Origin: Takakia lepidozioides
Taxonomy: Eukaryota > Streptophyta > Takakiopsida > Takakiales > Takakiaceae
DNA: 64,000 nucleotides
Direction: 5' to 3'
Assembly: GCA_030704615.1 (NCBI GenBank)
Contig: CM060731.1
Coordinates: 22,258,001-22,322,000 of the forward strand
The position numbers were made by a program, and so were the translations under genes. The notes beneath the pieces are model-generated. The model saw only the letters and a program-made list of their open reading frames with translations. It was not told where the DNA came from and did no database searches. Numbering within the stretch: the first letter of the stretch is position 1; each line of letters begins with the position of its first letter. Positions 46,611 to 58,478 of the stretch are shown in pieces.

Positions 46611-48891
46611 TAAAATTTTAAGAAACAATTTGACTGCTTTTGAAGCTCTTGTCACGCATTCACTGCACGCTCGTCTCTCTCGCTCTGGCAATCACGTGAG
46701 ATTCACACCGCAGACAGAACACTGCGCACTCTTGATGACCGTGGTTCCCGGTTCAATTCCACACAAGCCTATTTTCATACATAATACACTGCACAACACT
46801 AGGTGACCGTCCCCTCCTCATCAAGAGCACTAACTGATTAATAAAATTAGACTGACCCCATTATACCATGTGCAGCAGACAGCGTACACTTCAAATTGGA
46901 GCTATGGTGGACGAACAAAGCATATGTAGATTTGAACCCTGCACCATCTGCTCAGCTTACAAAAATAGGAAGAAAAAGAAGATGAGGATGAAGATGAAGG
47001 AGAAGGAGAGAAGCTGGAGTCTGTCGCAAAAAGTTGACCAGAGACTGGACAGTGGAGAGTGGGATGATGAAGGCAGGGGTCCATGGAGATGAGTGGTAAT
47101 AGTAATAACGTCGCGGCAATGGAGCATTGAAGGCTGGAGGTGTGCTGGTGAACGACTTGGGCTCACACAATTGCATGTTTTGCTTGGAGCTGCAAGGTGC
47201 GTTCCTCTATGCAGCGCTTTTATGGCAATCGGGAGTCAAACTGGTCACTGGAGGCTCGTCCGAGGGCGTGGGGGTACTGGGAATGGTCTTGTCCCTGACA
47301 AGATCCTGTACAGTGTGGATCAATCTGCAAATCCGCCACCGCCACTGTTTTCCCTTGTGATATGTGGGAGGAGGTGGGATGATAAATTAAAGGCTCGAAA
47401 GTGGAGGTTACACTGTTCAACTAATCAGGAATGCGGGCCCTGTCTTCATCATAACGAACTTGTGGGTTTTACCTGGGGCTGTCGATCCTCTGGGAATGAG
47501 GACAGCCACTAACTGTGCAAGCAGGATGTTACCGTTTTTCTCGGTGGGGGGGGGTAAGGCTACAGCTACGGCAAAGTATAATAAGTCCTTCCTTTTTGGG
47601 CCCAAGCACAATGCAAGATAAGACAGTAAAAGGGTCAATAAAAAGGCGAGTGCTTATCTCGGATTTGAAAATGGCAAGTTGCAGCAGTCTCACGGTACAA
47701 TGTGATAAGTCAGGGTTCCGTTTTCGAAGTGCTTTTATTAGTCTATGAACGAATTATTGATATAGCTTCGTTTGGTGACTAGTGAAAATTGTTGTCCCCT
47801 TTATGATTTCAAAGTTTATTGCTATCGACAAATAGCTGCGCTTGAACTGTTGAAGCTAAACTGAAGTCCAAATGACAATTCGGAACGCTGGTCTGTTGGA
47901 GAGTCTCCAGTCTCAGCGGGCTATGATATGTACAGTGCTGTTGATACCTATGCGACAAAATTGTACTAATGGCCGGGTAGAGACTAGAGAGAGCCTGTTT
48001 GGGACACCCATCAAGGCATCATCTAGGAGATCAGTTGCTCATATTCTCTCAACAGGAACGTGGGCTTCTCTTGCTGGAGATATGCTTTTAGCTGTGACTC
48101 GTAGCTGAGTCTCCAGGGCTCTCAAGCCCTTGAAGGGCAGGTAATATTCTTGTTTCCTGGGTTCACCGTCGGGTGGGTAGGCCCAATTCTTCCAGCTTGA
48201 CAATTCATTCATTGCAACAAACACACGAAGTCTCTTTGACCACATTCAAAAACCCAATTTGGCGTAACTTGGTCTGCTGTGTGAGTTTGTGGCAATCAGT
48301 TGGGAGGCATTGGAACCGAACGGAGAGACAGGGTTGTCAAAGAGAGATGGCATGGCCATAATGGCCACAAATCCGTAGGGCTCGGGAAGAGCAAGGCGGC
48401 AACTTCGAACTGACACAAGGCGTAAATGAGGCTATAGAGCTTGTAGAAAGCCCTGGTTGCCGTTACCACGCCGCCCTAAAGGGCCTTCAATTATCCCTTT
48501 ATGAAGCTCAGCCATTGAGGGAGAGTACAGTGGAAGAAAGTACCCATGATGATTATACTGGTTATTATGGCATCATGGGAGACCATAGATTTGCTGCAGA
48601 GGCCAGTGCAAGCACGCTTGCTTTCCAACTGTATGGAACCTGGCCTGTTGAGCAAGAAACAAGTGGAAGACAAAATCCAACAACCTCATCATTGTTGTTT
48701 TCTTCACTTGAGGGGGTTCCAACATCTTCCCAATGATTTGGAAGCTGTTTGTTCTTGTAATGGATGTATGATTGTGATTTAACATACAAAGAACATCTTT
48801 GATCAGTTTTGTTATAACATACAAATATATAGCCTAGCATATTCACTTCCACTCGCTGAAAATCTGGTGCAGGTGCATATGAGTGTTGTGA
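46611..48891. other. Intergenic, no gene recognised
   Basis: Only short frames are present. A purine-rich run encoding a Lys/Glu string at about 46965-47010 looks like low-complexity sequence. No tRNA, RNA gene or transposon protein was found. Confidence 0.35.
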
Positions 48892-49735
48892 GGATATTTG
48901 ATTCAGCGGCGGATCCCAACATATATATATGGGAGGTTGGGTAGCGAGTGAGCATGCTCACATGAGCACAAGGGCATATTCCCCGTATTCCCAAGAAATT
49001 TCTGGAAAAATTTCACCGCGAAATGAAACTGACGAAATTAACAACTATGCGAAACTAACACATAAAGAACAAGTAGCCCCTATACCTGATGAACATGTTA
49101 CCCTACATGCGTGGCTTTTTCTCCATAAGAGGCGGGAGAGTGGGTGGTGAAGCTTCCCCTCGAAAAAAAAAAAAAAAAAAATCTCTCATGGGTAATTTTG
49201 CACTGCGAAATTCCGCCTATGAAGCAATCACATTGTGGCTAAAAAGATGAATAGGTCACTTTGCAAGCCCCCACCCATTCTTTTTGGATGTAGGATTTTT
49301 GGGTGATGGGATTTCTCAATGCAAAACCCACCACTTGCTTAGTTTGTGCCCATATCACCAAGTTTTCTCACTGTGAAATTCACCGCTGCTTAGTTTGTGC
49401 CCATATCACCAAGTATTTCCAAGAAAACAAAAATTCTCTATGCGAAATTCACTCCCGCCACTACAGGTTTAGGGTTTTTGGCTACACTACTGAAGGTTTC
49501 ACCTCGCTGTATTGGCGCAAATGTACTACAAATGCACCGGTCCTCTATACCCGCTTATGGTTTAATTCCGTTTTGAAAACATATAACTCCTATGACCGAG
49601 GTTAAAAAACATAACACTCCGTGGGTTGTGCTCACACAAGCATGAGCGTGCTCACGGGAGCATGCACACGCTCTGCTCACAAGATACCAACCCCCATATA
49701 TGTGGATCTGCCGGAGGTCAAAAAATCAAATATCC
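48892..49735. mobile_element. Non-autonomous DNA transposon-like element with long imperfect inverted repeats
   Basis: The outer 12 bp GGATATTTGATT (48892) reappears inverted at 49724-49735. Further inside, the left arm (CCCAACATATATATATGGG, then a GAGCATGCTCACATGAGCAC stretch) matches the inverted right arm at about 49625-49710 imperfectly. Inside is a direct repeat of TTAGTTTGTGCCCATATCAC near 49338 and 49390. No transposase is encoded. The superfamily cannot be assigned and the target-site duplication is unclear. Confidence 0.6.
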
Positions 49736-49799
49736 GCCTCCGATAAGAACCGCCGGATATGAAGAGATGGAATAACTGGATACGGTTGAGAACCCGTAG

Positions 49800-49821
49800 T
49801 TTTTTTTTTTTTTTTTTTTTT
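49800..49821. repeat. Poly(T) run, 22 bp
   Basis: An uninterrupted T tract lies next to sequence rich in CCGGAGG/ATCCGGC motifs that continue to about 50300. Confidence 0.95.
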
Positions 49822-51059
49822 GGATTTGAATTGGAACTATTGGTCCAAAAGAAGCAGGTTATATGAACCCATATATCCGGCATTTAAAACCGGAGGTTAT
49901 AATAGCCGGTTATTCCGTTCACTCGAGATAAACGAGGTGGGGTGTAGTCATGAGCTGGCCCTATCTTCAATTCAATTCTACTCATCACGTTGTGAAGGGC
50001 GGCGTTGGATTTATGATAAGGCGGCGTTTGTGGATATTCTATGTTCTACCCTAATAATTATAACTATTTTTTCAGTAGTGTTTTTAATATATTAGATTTT
50101 TAATTTTTGGGTTATTTTAGTTTATTAAAATAAACTGATTTGTTTGATAACCGGAGGCCATCCGCATAGGGGTAATTTTTGTATTTGTTGCCAACCGGCA
50201 GGATATCAAAAACGGGACAGCTCCAAAACCCCGGAAACCAGAGGTATGAACATAAAGTTAAAGTTAAACATCTGTAACCGGGTGGCATAAATTAAATAAC
50301 CGCACAACACTAGTGCATATCGCGTCCAACTGTTTCAGTGCAGCAGACTTATATGCACATTACCTAAAGTATCAAAAAATAAGAGTCGCAAATAGATACG
50401 TTGAGTTGCATAGGTCCATAGCGCAATGGAATACAATCATGCTGGTTGACGATAGCAACTGCAAATGCACTAGTATTCAACGTTAAGATCAAACATGCCA
50501 CTCTCTGCTGGTGGACTGAAATAGCGGTATGTAGATGTTGGTCGTCGATAAGAACCGGAATATCAACATGTTCACTTCACCTCTTCGATTCATGTATCCT
50601 TTGGAAATAGCATAAAGCGCCACAAGACAGACGTGATTCTTCAACTATGCACTACCGTATAAAGCATATTGTTATTTTCCTCTTTCATTTCTTTCGTAGT
50701 CACATTTTCGCAGAAGAATTGAAAATGAGGTTGATCAAAATCTTTCGAACAATAACCTAACATCCCTTTCCAAGTGTGCAAGTGATCTTGTTTGAGTTTT
50801 TTACATGTGTGGCTAGGTGGCGGACATTTTTTGCGATTGAAAGAGGTGGAGCAAAGCGTTATACAGACAAACAAACTGATCCAATCCTACTTGGGTTGAG
50901 ACAAAAACCTTGTCATGCATTTGTCTTGAACTTCTGCAAATGTTCGAACATACCGAATTCGACATATTGTCCACCAACTCCAATCATGCAAGATAGCTCA
51001 AATATAATTTGCCCTTCCTTGTTTGCTCCACGTTCCTTCTTTGGATGACCCCTACGCTT
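49822..51059. other. AT-rich sequence with scattered CCGG motifs, no gene
   Basis: Between 49690 and 50310 the motifs GCCGGATAT, ACCGGAGG and AACCGG recur, ending with CGGTTATTTAA-like sequence (reverse strand) at about 50300. This resembles hAT-type termini, but no element could be delimited. Confidence 0.3.
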
Positions 51060-51229
51060 CTCCTCACACCCCTACCTGAATCGCCCCTAGGATTAACGAG
51101 GCGTTACTAGCCTAGATAGAATATTCTATAGGGGCACCCCCACATAATGGCACCTTGCTAAGGGGCGCAAAAAAGAAGTCCCTTCACAAGGGGCGCCCCT
51201 AACTAACACCTTTGTCTTTTCCTATAGTG
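51060..51229 (-). mobile_element. CACTA-like transposon terminus
   Basis: On the minus strand the sequence starts CACTATAGGAAAAG at 51229. Subterminal GGGGCGCCCC, GGGGCGC and GGGGCG motifs follow within 170 bp, the layout of a CACTA (En/Spm) end. The opposite end was not identified. Confidence 0.5.
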
Positions 51230-53685
51230 AGGCCCATAGCCTTACACAATGCTATTGATTTCCATCCAAACTAAGTTAGATTTTACGAAATGGAATGATG
51301 TTGGACATCTTCATCTAAAACTCATATTAATTATCATTTACTATGTCATGGGCCCACATGGCAATTGGAGCCAAGACTTTAGAGGGGTGAATGGAAAGGT
51401 GTCCATGAAACCACCTTTTCTCATTTTTAAGGGGTGATTCTCTTTTGGGGGCGGTTGGTTGGGGGCGGTTGGGAGTGCCCATGGAACCAGGAACTTAATC
51501 GACCCTCCCTCTCTTCCCGCGCTCCATGTTTGGCTATAGCCAGGCCAAGCGCTTGTTCATATGGCATTCTCTCCTCATTAACGCTTCACCCTCCTCTAGT
51601 CTTGCGCTCACTCTTTGGCTATAGCTTAGCCAAATGAGCTCACCACACCTCTACAATGGCCTCTTTCCATTCTAGAACTTTTGTAGCCAACTTTTTACAT
51701 GCATTTCATGTGGGCTCCATATGCAATTGTCACATTAATAGGGGATGCAATTGCCATATGGAGCCGCATGCAATAGCCATACTCCTTGAAACAACCTCTT
51801 CGATGTCCGGCCCTGCTTAGGTGATTTTGAAGGACTTGGGTACATATTTGATCAGTTGTTTGGAAACAATTAAAAAACTATACTGAGACATTGTTTTGAT
51901 AGTATCAAATTACAAGGGCCTAATTTTGTGAGCAAACGCTTCAGGATGATTATCTTTCTAAAATCTAAAAAATAAAATTATAACATGTGCGGGTCACACA
52001 AAAGTTATTAGGGCTTGACCAGCAAAGCCTCACGAAACAGACGCAGAACCGTGAACTAGGTGGGTCTTTTGCTGAGGCAATAATACCAGCAAGCAGGCAA
52101 CTTGTCACTTAACGGAGGCACACCAACTGGCGTGGTTATCAGTAGCAGCTTCACTTCCACCATAGCCTAGAAACGCCATGTGCACTCTTCCCCAGGCAGA
52201 GTCGAGGAGGGACTACCAGTCCATCAGACAATCTGATCGTTGGCCAACCAAATTTGACGATATATCGAAGGTGCGATTATCGGGGTCAATAAATGGGCAG
52301 TAGATGTCGTGGGAGAGAGGATGAATTTAAGCGGGGACGAGGCCTTGAAGAGCCTCATGGTGCTGCTAGGGACGCAGTAAGGCAGCCGAAAAAATAGCAC
52401 GCGTCATTTTGAAATTGGCGCCCTTCTTTTTGGCACTGTTAGGCATGCTCTTAGATGACCATACATTCTTCCAATTTAAGTGAGTTCTGTTTTCTGAAGT
52501 AATTGGGATGTTTGCATAATCTTTCATTGTTTTCTTTCATTTGTTTTCATTCAAAGTGTTGATTATTTTTAATAATATGATGTAAATTAAATTTGTTAGC
52601 TCAATTTATCTTTTAGCAAATCTTCTGAAATTAGAGTGAATTTGCATCTCATTTTTCCTTGGAAACCCATTTGGAAACCTAGATACACATGTCATATCAC
52701 GTCACGTCGAGTTAGAACTGACAGTGACACGACCTACATCATGTCTGTTTTTTTATAATAAAAATAAATATATATGAAAGATTTAAAAAAATGTCACATC
52801 AATAACCACATCACATTGACTGACACAATGACATCTTACACCCTAAAAGACGATGCGACCCGTGTCAAGTCGCATTGTTTTTTTACTTAGCTGTAACATG
52901 GGTAGGATGGAATCTGATGGAGGTGGCCCCCGAAGCAAAATTGTAGCTTACATTATCAGCTATTGAATGTACCAAATCCCCTGCCATTTGGATTACTATA
53001 GCGCCGATGAGGATTTTGGACATGAGTGAAAAATGTAGATTTTGTGTGGTATTCAAGTTTTGAGGTTGTTGACTTCGTGACGTGGGGTAATGAGCGCGTG
53101 GGCCAGACACGTGGACAATTCACTCTATGCTACATCCCTTGAGCCAAACTTGGAAATTCCAAGTGTGAATTGGTGCATCTCTTTGTATTCTTATGGCTTC
53201 TATTCACCGTTGAATTTTCTTTTTCCTACAAAATTTATGTTGCTCACTGCATTCCAAGCAAAAGTCTTGTTCTTTTTCCCAACGTAACCCCTAAGCAGTT
53301 ACATACAAAGGGGCATTAATGAAAATAGGTCATTACATGCTGAAATTTGGACACAATGTTCTGCATTTGGTAGGCAACAATTGATCAAAAGTTGGAGGGG
53401 AACCCACAACTAGAACATAGAGAAAATTGGTGGTCAAACCAAGTTTTTCCATGAATTTTTGTATGAGCCTAGAAATTGGGGGGTCACTCCCACATTATTA
53501 TCTGCTCATTCCAACGGTGGAATGACATATGAATTTTTAACCACCTATATGATGTAGTTACTGACAACATTGTACGGTTCATCCGCATGGATGAACTTTG
53601 ACAACACTCTTGTCAGGTCATGTCAGGTTTTTCTAAAAAATCGCCAAAAAAAACTCTCGTCCTTTAGAGGTTAACAACGCCACAA
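51230..53685. other. AT-rich intergenic sequence
   Basis: No gene or repeat family is recognised in this 2.4-kb stretch. Confidence 0.35.
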
Positions 53686-55103
53686 TTAATTAAAAAATTA
53701 AAAAATAATTGCGACTGCCATATATTCAAAGTTGCATCTAATTAAATTTTAAAAAAATAGATGTGACCGCCTGTATTGGCAGTCGCGTAATGTTTTAAGA
53801 AAAATATGTACGAGCGTTAAAATTTGACAGTCCCACAAAAATTTTAAGAAAAATATGTGCGACCGATGAAATTTGACAGTCGCATGCTATTTCTTTTATT
53901 TGATATATGGGACTGCCAAAATCCGGCAATCATAATTTATTTATTTTTTAGTACGTGTAACTACCACAACTCGGCGGGCAACATATAATTTGTTTTGAAA
54001 AAAATATGTGCGATCTGCAAATTCAGCGGTCACATGTAAATTATTTTTGAAAAATAAGTACGACCGCCAAAAATTCAGAGGTCACTTATAATTTAAGTTT
54101 TCAAAAATTAGTGCGACCGCCAATTCTAGCGATCGCACATATTATTTTTTATTATTTTAAAAAAAACTACATGCTACCGCCAGCCTTGTTGGTCGAACCA
54201 ATTTTTAAAGAAATAGAACTTTTCTTTTCTTTTCCGAAAATGGGTACGATCACCAATTATGGCGGTCGTACCTCTTCATAGAATAAAACATTACATGCAT
54301 CCGCCAATCTTGGCGGTCGTACCAGCTTATGAGAAAAAAATGGTTTTTATTATTGAAAGTGGATGCGACGACCGATTACGGCGGTCGCATCTATTAAGAA
54401 AATAAAAACTTATATGCAACTTCCAGCATTGGCAGTCACACTCACTTTTAGAAAAAATAAAAATAAAAATATTGTTTTCCATATTTTGCTCGACTACCAG
54501 TATCTGTCATAAACACCCAAAAAATCAAATCGGCGAAAGGCCAGCGGACGCTTAAGCGGGTGTCCGAATAGAAGTAGCAGCCTCCATTCTAGGCCAAGTT
54601 GTAAATGGCATGGGCCCCACTTGGGTGCCACATGCCGCAATGTGGGCACATAGCTTTGGAAACTTCTAAAGTCCAGAACGTTCTATAGGGGGTCCCCTAA
54701 AACGTATCCGCCTAGCCGCTTACCATTTTAGCGTGAGCTGGAGAGGGCCAGGTTGTACGAGGAGGACTGTACCAGAGCATATGGGAGGTTGTAACAGAGA
54801 CACGGAGTGTAGTAGAGCCAGAGGCAGGGGACCGTGACCATGGAGGCAATGAAAGCAAAAGCCCTTATTATCCGCGTTGGGGTAGAGGTTGGCTGCAGCA
54901 GGCGGTAGTAGGGCTGGTTCCGTATCAAATTAGTTATCATTTCATTGGTAGTAAGTTCTTGGTGTGCTTGGTGACAAGGCTTGGACACAAAAATGAAAGT
55001 TATTATATTCATTGCAGCAAGTCGTGACAATAGATGGGTATGGCGGTCAAAATTATTTTCTTGAAAAAACATTACCTACGACCGCTAGCCTTGGCAGTCG
55101 CAC

Positions 55104-55138
<35 letters not shown>

Positions 55139-55497
55139 TCCCAATTATGGCAGTCTCACAAATTAAGAAAATAAAAGTACAGGCCACTGCCATAATTGGC
55201 TGTTGCACTTATTTAAGAAAATAAAAAATTATATGCGACAGGCAATTATGGCGATAGTATAAATTTTTAAAAAAAATACATGCGATCACTATAATTGGAC
55301 GTCACACCTATGAAAACATAAAAAATATAAATTATTGCAGCACATCCAAAATATTGGAATTCAAGCAACCACAAATATTTGGCGGCCTCATACAATTAAG
55401 AAAATTTTAATAGTTGTGACTGCCAAATTTCGGCGATCGTAGCTAATTACAAATATAAATTTTTTGAAGCGACTACTAAACTTCAGCCCTCGTAAAT
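53686..55497. repeat. Two arrays of a short quasi-palindrome flanking a unique core
   Basis: About 25 degenerate copies of a 25-28 bp quasi-palindrome, ideal form GCGACCGCCAA then TTGGCGGTCGC, occur every 50-70 bp. They form a left array (53690-54510) and a right array (55030-55495), with AT-rich spacers. A core of about 500 bp (54510-55030) has none. Subterminal arrays of this kind are typical of CACTA-type or other DNA transposons, so this may be one non-autonomous element. Terminal repeats and transposase were not found. Confidence 0.65.
55105..55136. repeat. Poly(A) run, 32 bp
   Basis: A long uninterrupted A tract lies within the right palindrome array. Its length may be affected by sequencing. 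Confidence 0.95.
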
Positions 55498-57758
55498 AAT
55501 TTTATATTTAAAGATATCATTAAAATGCCTTTAGTGCTAGTTAGATCCACGTGTGCAGCCCATGGTCCACCTCGATATCTAGGATAAAAACATACTAATA
55601 AAAGTTAAATATAAAATAATTTTCAAGAGATAATTTCTATTTTGGACGTGACGCGACGTACGTTTGGACGTGACTTCCGATGTTACGCTTACGTACTAGC
55701 GCCACATCACGTCCATTGTGCAACCCTGTCTGAAAAGACATTTGGAGGAAAGATTAGTCTTCCAATATCAGGGCCTTCATGGAAGACTGTCAATCATATC
55801 ATCAATGTCTTTACAAGTGACCCTCTTTGCCCTATATGAAAAATTTGGAACAATGTCTCTGGCTATTTGTCTGACGCGGCTTGGAGGCTTGTCGTGAAAT
55901 TCTATGCCAAATGGAAGGTAAGGTGGCTATTGAAAAAAACATCGGGGTTATTCTTCTTAATATGCATAGTCAAATCCCTTGGCACTCTATTGCGCTTCAT
56001 TTCGTGCCTAAACTGTCTAGAATAGTTTGTCTAGGCATAGTTTGTCTTCTATGCATGCGGCATGAATTTGCAAAAATATGTTTCCTCTTCTGTGGCACCA
56101 CCTCTCTTTACTCGCTTACATCTTTTCCTTAGTGCACTCTTGCAAGAGCTTCCGTTTATGTATACAAAGCCGTAGGGAGACATTTATTTGGGATGGAGGG
56201 GAATACAAAGTTTTTAAAAAGTGTACTTGTTCCATTCGAGGCAGGATCCTTGTTTGGCACATCCCCAACTAGAACACAACCCCGGGCTATTAATCATGGG
56301 TCACCATAGCTGGTTGATATTTATGATTTTACCTATAAATAAGTTGTCATAACCATGGTACTTTTGTATGTAAGACTTTGTAGACAATATTATATTGTTT
56401 TTTGATGCATGTCTCATCCCAATATCTGACGTGTGTTTTTGTTTTTTTCTTCTATAAGACACTACTTTTTGACATCGGAAGGAGGGTCATTTCTTCTGGA
56501 TTTTTAGGATTTTTCCTAGTTCCCCGTGATAATTCCATCTTACCTTTCCACATGAGCTACACTGACCTCTCGATAATCCTATCAACTATTTCTTCTAGAA
56601 CCTTTGCTAGATATGCACATATGGAGGCTACAGTGTGTTTGGACGATATAGTCAGTGTTTCTAACTAACGATAGTGTGACGGATAGCTTCTCTTGAATAA
56701 TGTGCATTCACTTCGTTTTGAGACCGGCCTCATGTATTCCTCATTTCAGACTTCAATTTCTTTTGTTTGTCCACAACACTTTTTAAGGTTCCTGTGTGGA
56801 TGGCAATATTCAAATTATTATGTTCAAGTATGTTAAACATCGCATTATTGAACAACGCATCCATTTCAAGTCACATTAAAATTTTTCCTTGGAGTTGGTT
56901 TAGTTCTTGTCGGTTTGCATGGATAGTTAATCTTCCCGGAAATATGACTGCTTACTAATTGAACCTCCGTATATGTGGGTCTCATATCTGCGGGTATAGG
57001 TCTACAGTTGTCATCTTTCCGTGCCCTGAACCCGAATCCAACACAACTCTATACGACTGAGAATGCTCAAATCTGCTTACATTAGCATGCCCATTTATTA
57101 GCATTCCACAGGTTTGCAGCTTGCTCGCTTAGTGTGCTCTACATGGTTTTAGCATCCACATCTGTGATGCATTTAGGCCTCTCTGAGGTTATATTTCCTT
57201 GGAATATACTTTAGGTCGTCGTCGTTGAAAATTTAAAATAAAATAAAAAATAAAAATATGCATGCAGGTAAAATGGGCTGATCCTTTGTCAATATAGAGA
57301 GATCTATCCAACATTTAACCCAGTGATACCTCACTAGTGTTGTGGGGTTCAAACTACATATTGGATGATATAAAAGATGTGCATTTTCCACCGGAAGTTT
57401 ATATCTAGACTTAAGGGTCAACTGACACCATAATTTACGTTTGCTTTGGCAACAAGTCCACATTTTGTTTTTCAATCCATAATAGAAAAACCCGTAAAAT
57501 GACATCAGTCACATTTTTCTATTTTTTTTTTTTTCCTTGGTTACATTTATCCCATGGTTTTGTTGTAACCAAAGATGTGTTATTTGGGTAAGATACAACA
57601 TAATCAAAATAGTTGTGGCACTCCTCCTCGGGGATGAGCCAATAAAATAATAAAGTATAGAATAGTTAATTGTAATCTAGATTCTTGGACATTCAAATAA
57701 TTTTGAACTTATTAGTATCTTTTAATCATTAAATATTTACTTTCATTGAACAATAGTT
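55498..57758. other. AT-rich sequence with weak coding traces
   Basis: At 55760-55915 a plus-strand reading gives phrases such as SWKTVNHIINVFTS and SDAAWRLVVKFYAKWKV that look like eroded coding sequence, possibly of transposon origin. I cannot name the family and frames are broken. The rest is featureless. Confidence 0.3.
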
Positions 57759-57761
57759 TTG

Positions 57762-58081
57762 TCGTGCACCTAAGCATAGTGCCACAACATACATCGTTGT
57801 CTACCACACAATCTAAGCACACAATCCTAGAAAGCTATACCACCTATCCCCATGTCCCAAGTGAGGCTCGACACCTCACTTGGCATGTGAGACCCAATGA
57901 AGTCCCAACACACAAAATATAAATATAAATATCTAAAATGTCCTAGTTAACTAGAAGTAGGTAATTCTAAATAACCATGACTAAAACCATGACAGCTGTC
58001 GTACACCTAAGCATCGTGCCACAATATACATCGCTATCCACCACACAATCTAAGCACACAATCCTAGAAAGCTATACCACA
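57762..58081 (-). repeat. Direct repeat pair (A-B-A') at the 3' end of the gypsy-like element
   Basis: Segment A (57762-57847) and A' (57997-58081) are near-identical copies of about 85 bp. They flank segment B (57848-57992), and a B copy also occurs at 62909-63058. On the minus strand A' begins TGGTATAG immediately after the purine-rich AGCTAGGGGGAC, which looks like a polypurine tract next to a 3' LTR. The arrangement is not a standard LTR pair. Confidence 0.6.
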
Positions 58082-58334
58082 ATCGTCCCCCTAGCTGGTG
58101 ATTAGATCCTTCTAACACCAGATAGCTGACAAGTATCCATCCCAATAATATCATCGCTTGGTCATCAATCGCCCAAGTCCCAGTATCTGAAGTCAATAGA
58201 TCAAGAGGCGCAAAAGTAGCCCCATCGTTACTTGCCTTCCTGCAATCCATGGCTTCAATTGGGTGTCCATGGCATTGAACTCCCGTTAGCTAGACCTTGG
58301 ATCACTTGTCAACCTTGCCACTGTCATGCCCCAC

Positions 58335-58478
58335 TACCTCTGTCCAAAGCATCGTGGACACAACCATTCTCCATTAGGAACCTCCTCAAGTGGCGGTATC
58401 AAGCATCCCATGTGTCACCCCCTTGAGCATTTGTCACACACCAACATGGTCGCGGCACTACCAGCATGTCCACATAAC
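58335..58478 (-). pseudogene. PHD finger at the C-terminus of the integrase
   Basis: The reading continues in frame from the integrase and gives a complete C4HC3 zinc pattern in order: CMLC, CDKC, HMGC, CPRC. The conserved Trp before the His is a TGA stop, a single transition from TGG. The spacing and the CLIPPLEEVPNGEWLCPRC phrase are those of histone-H3-reading PHD fingers. In related elements a chromodomain occupies this position, so a chromatin-targeting role is inferred. Confidence 0.8.

Noticed and set aside
46735-46765. B-box-like GGTTCAATTCC, possible tRNA or SINE
   Set aside because: No A-box at the right distance and no cloverleaf can be formed.
46965-47040. Lys/Glu-rich coding possibility
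   Set aside because: A purine-rich low-complexity run explains it; no surrounding gene structure.
47330-47420. GRRWDDKLKARKW phrase resembling the PPR E-domain GRWDDxAKVRK
   Set aside because: The match is short and isolated, with no neighbouring PPR-like sequence; probably chance.
53762-55490. CRISPR-like array
   Set aside because: Repeats are degenerate quasi-palindromes with AT-rich, non-unique spacers in a plant nuclear context; transposon subterminal repeats fit better.
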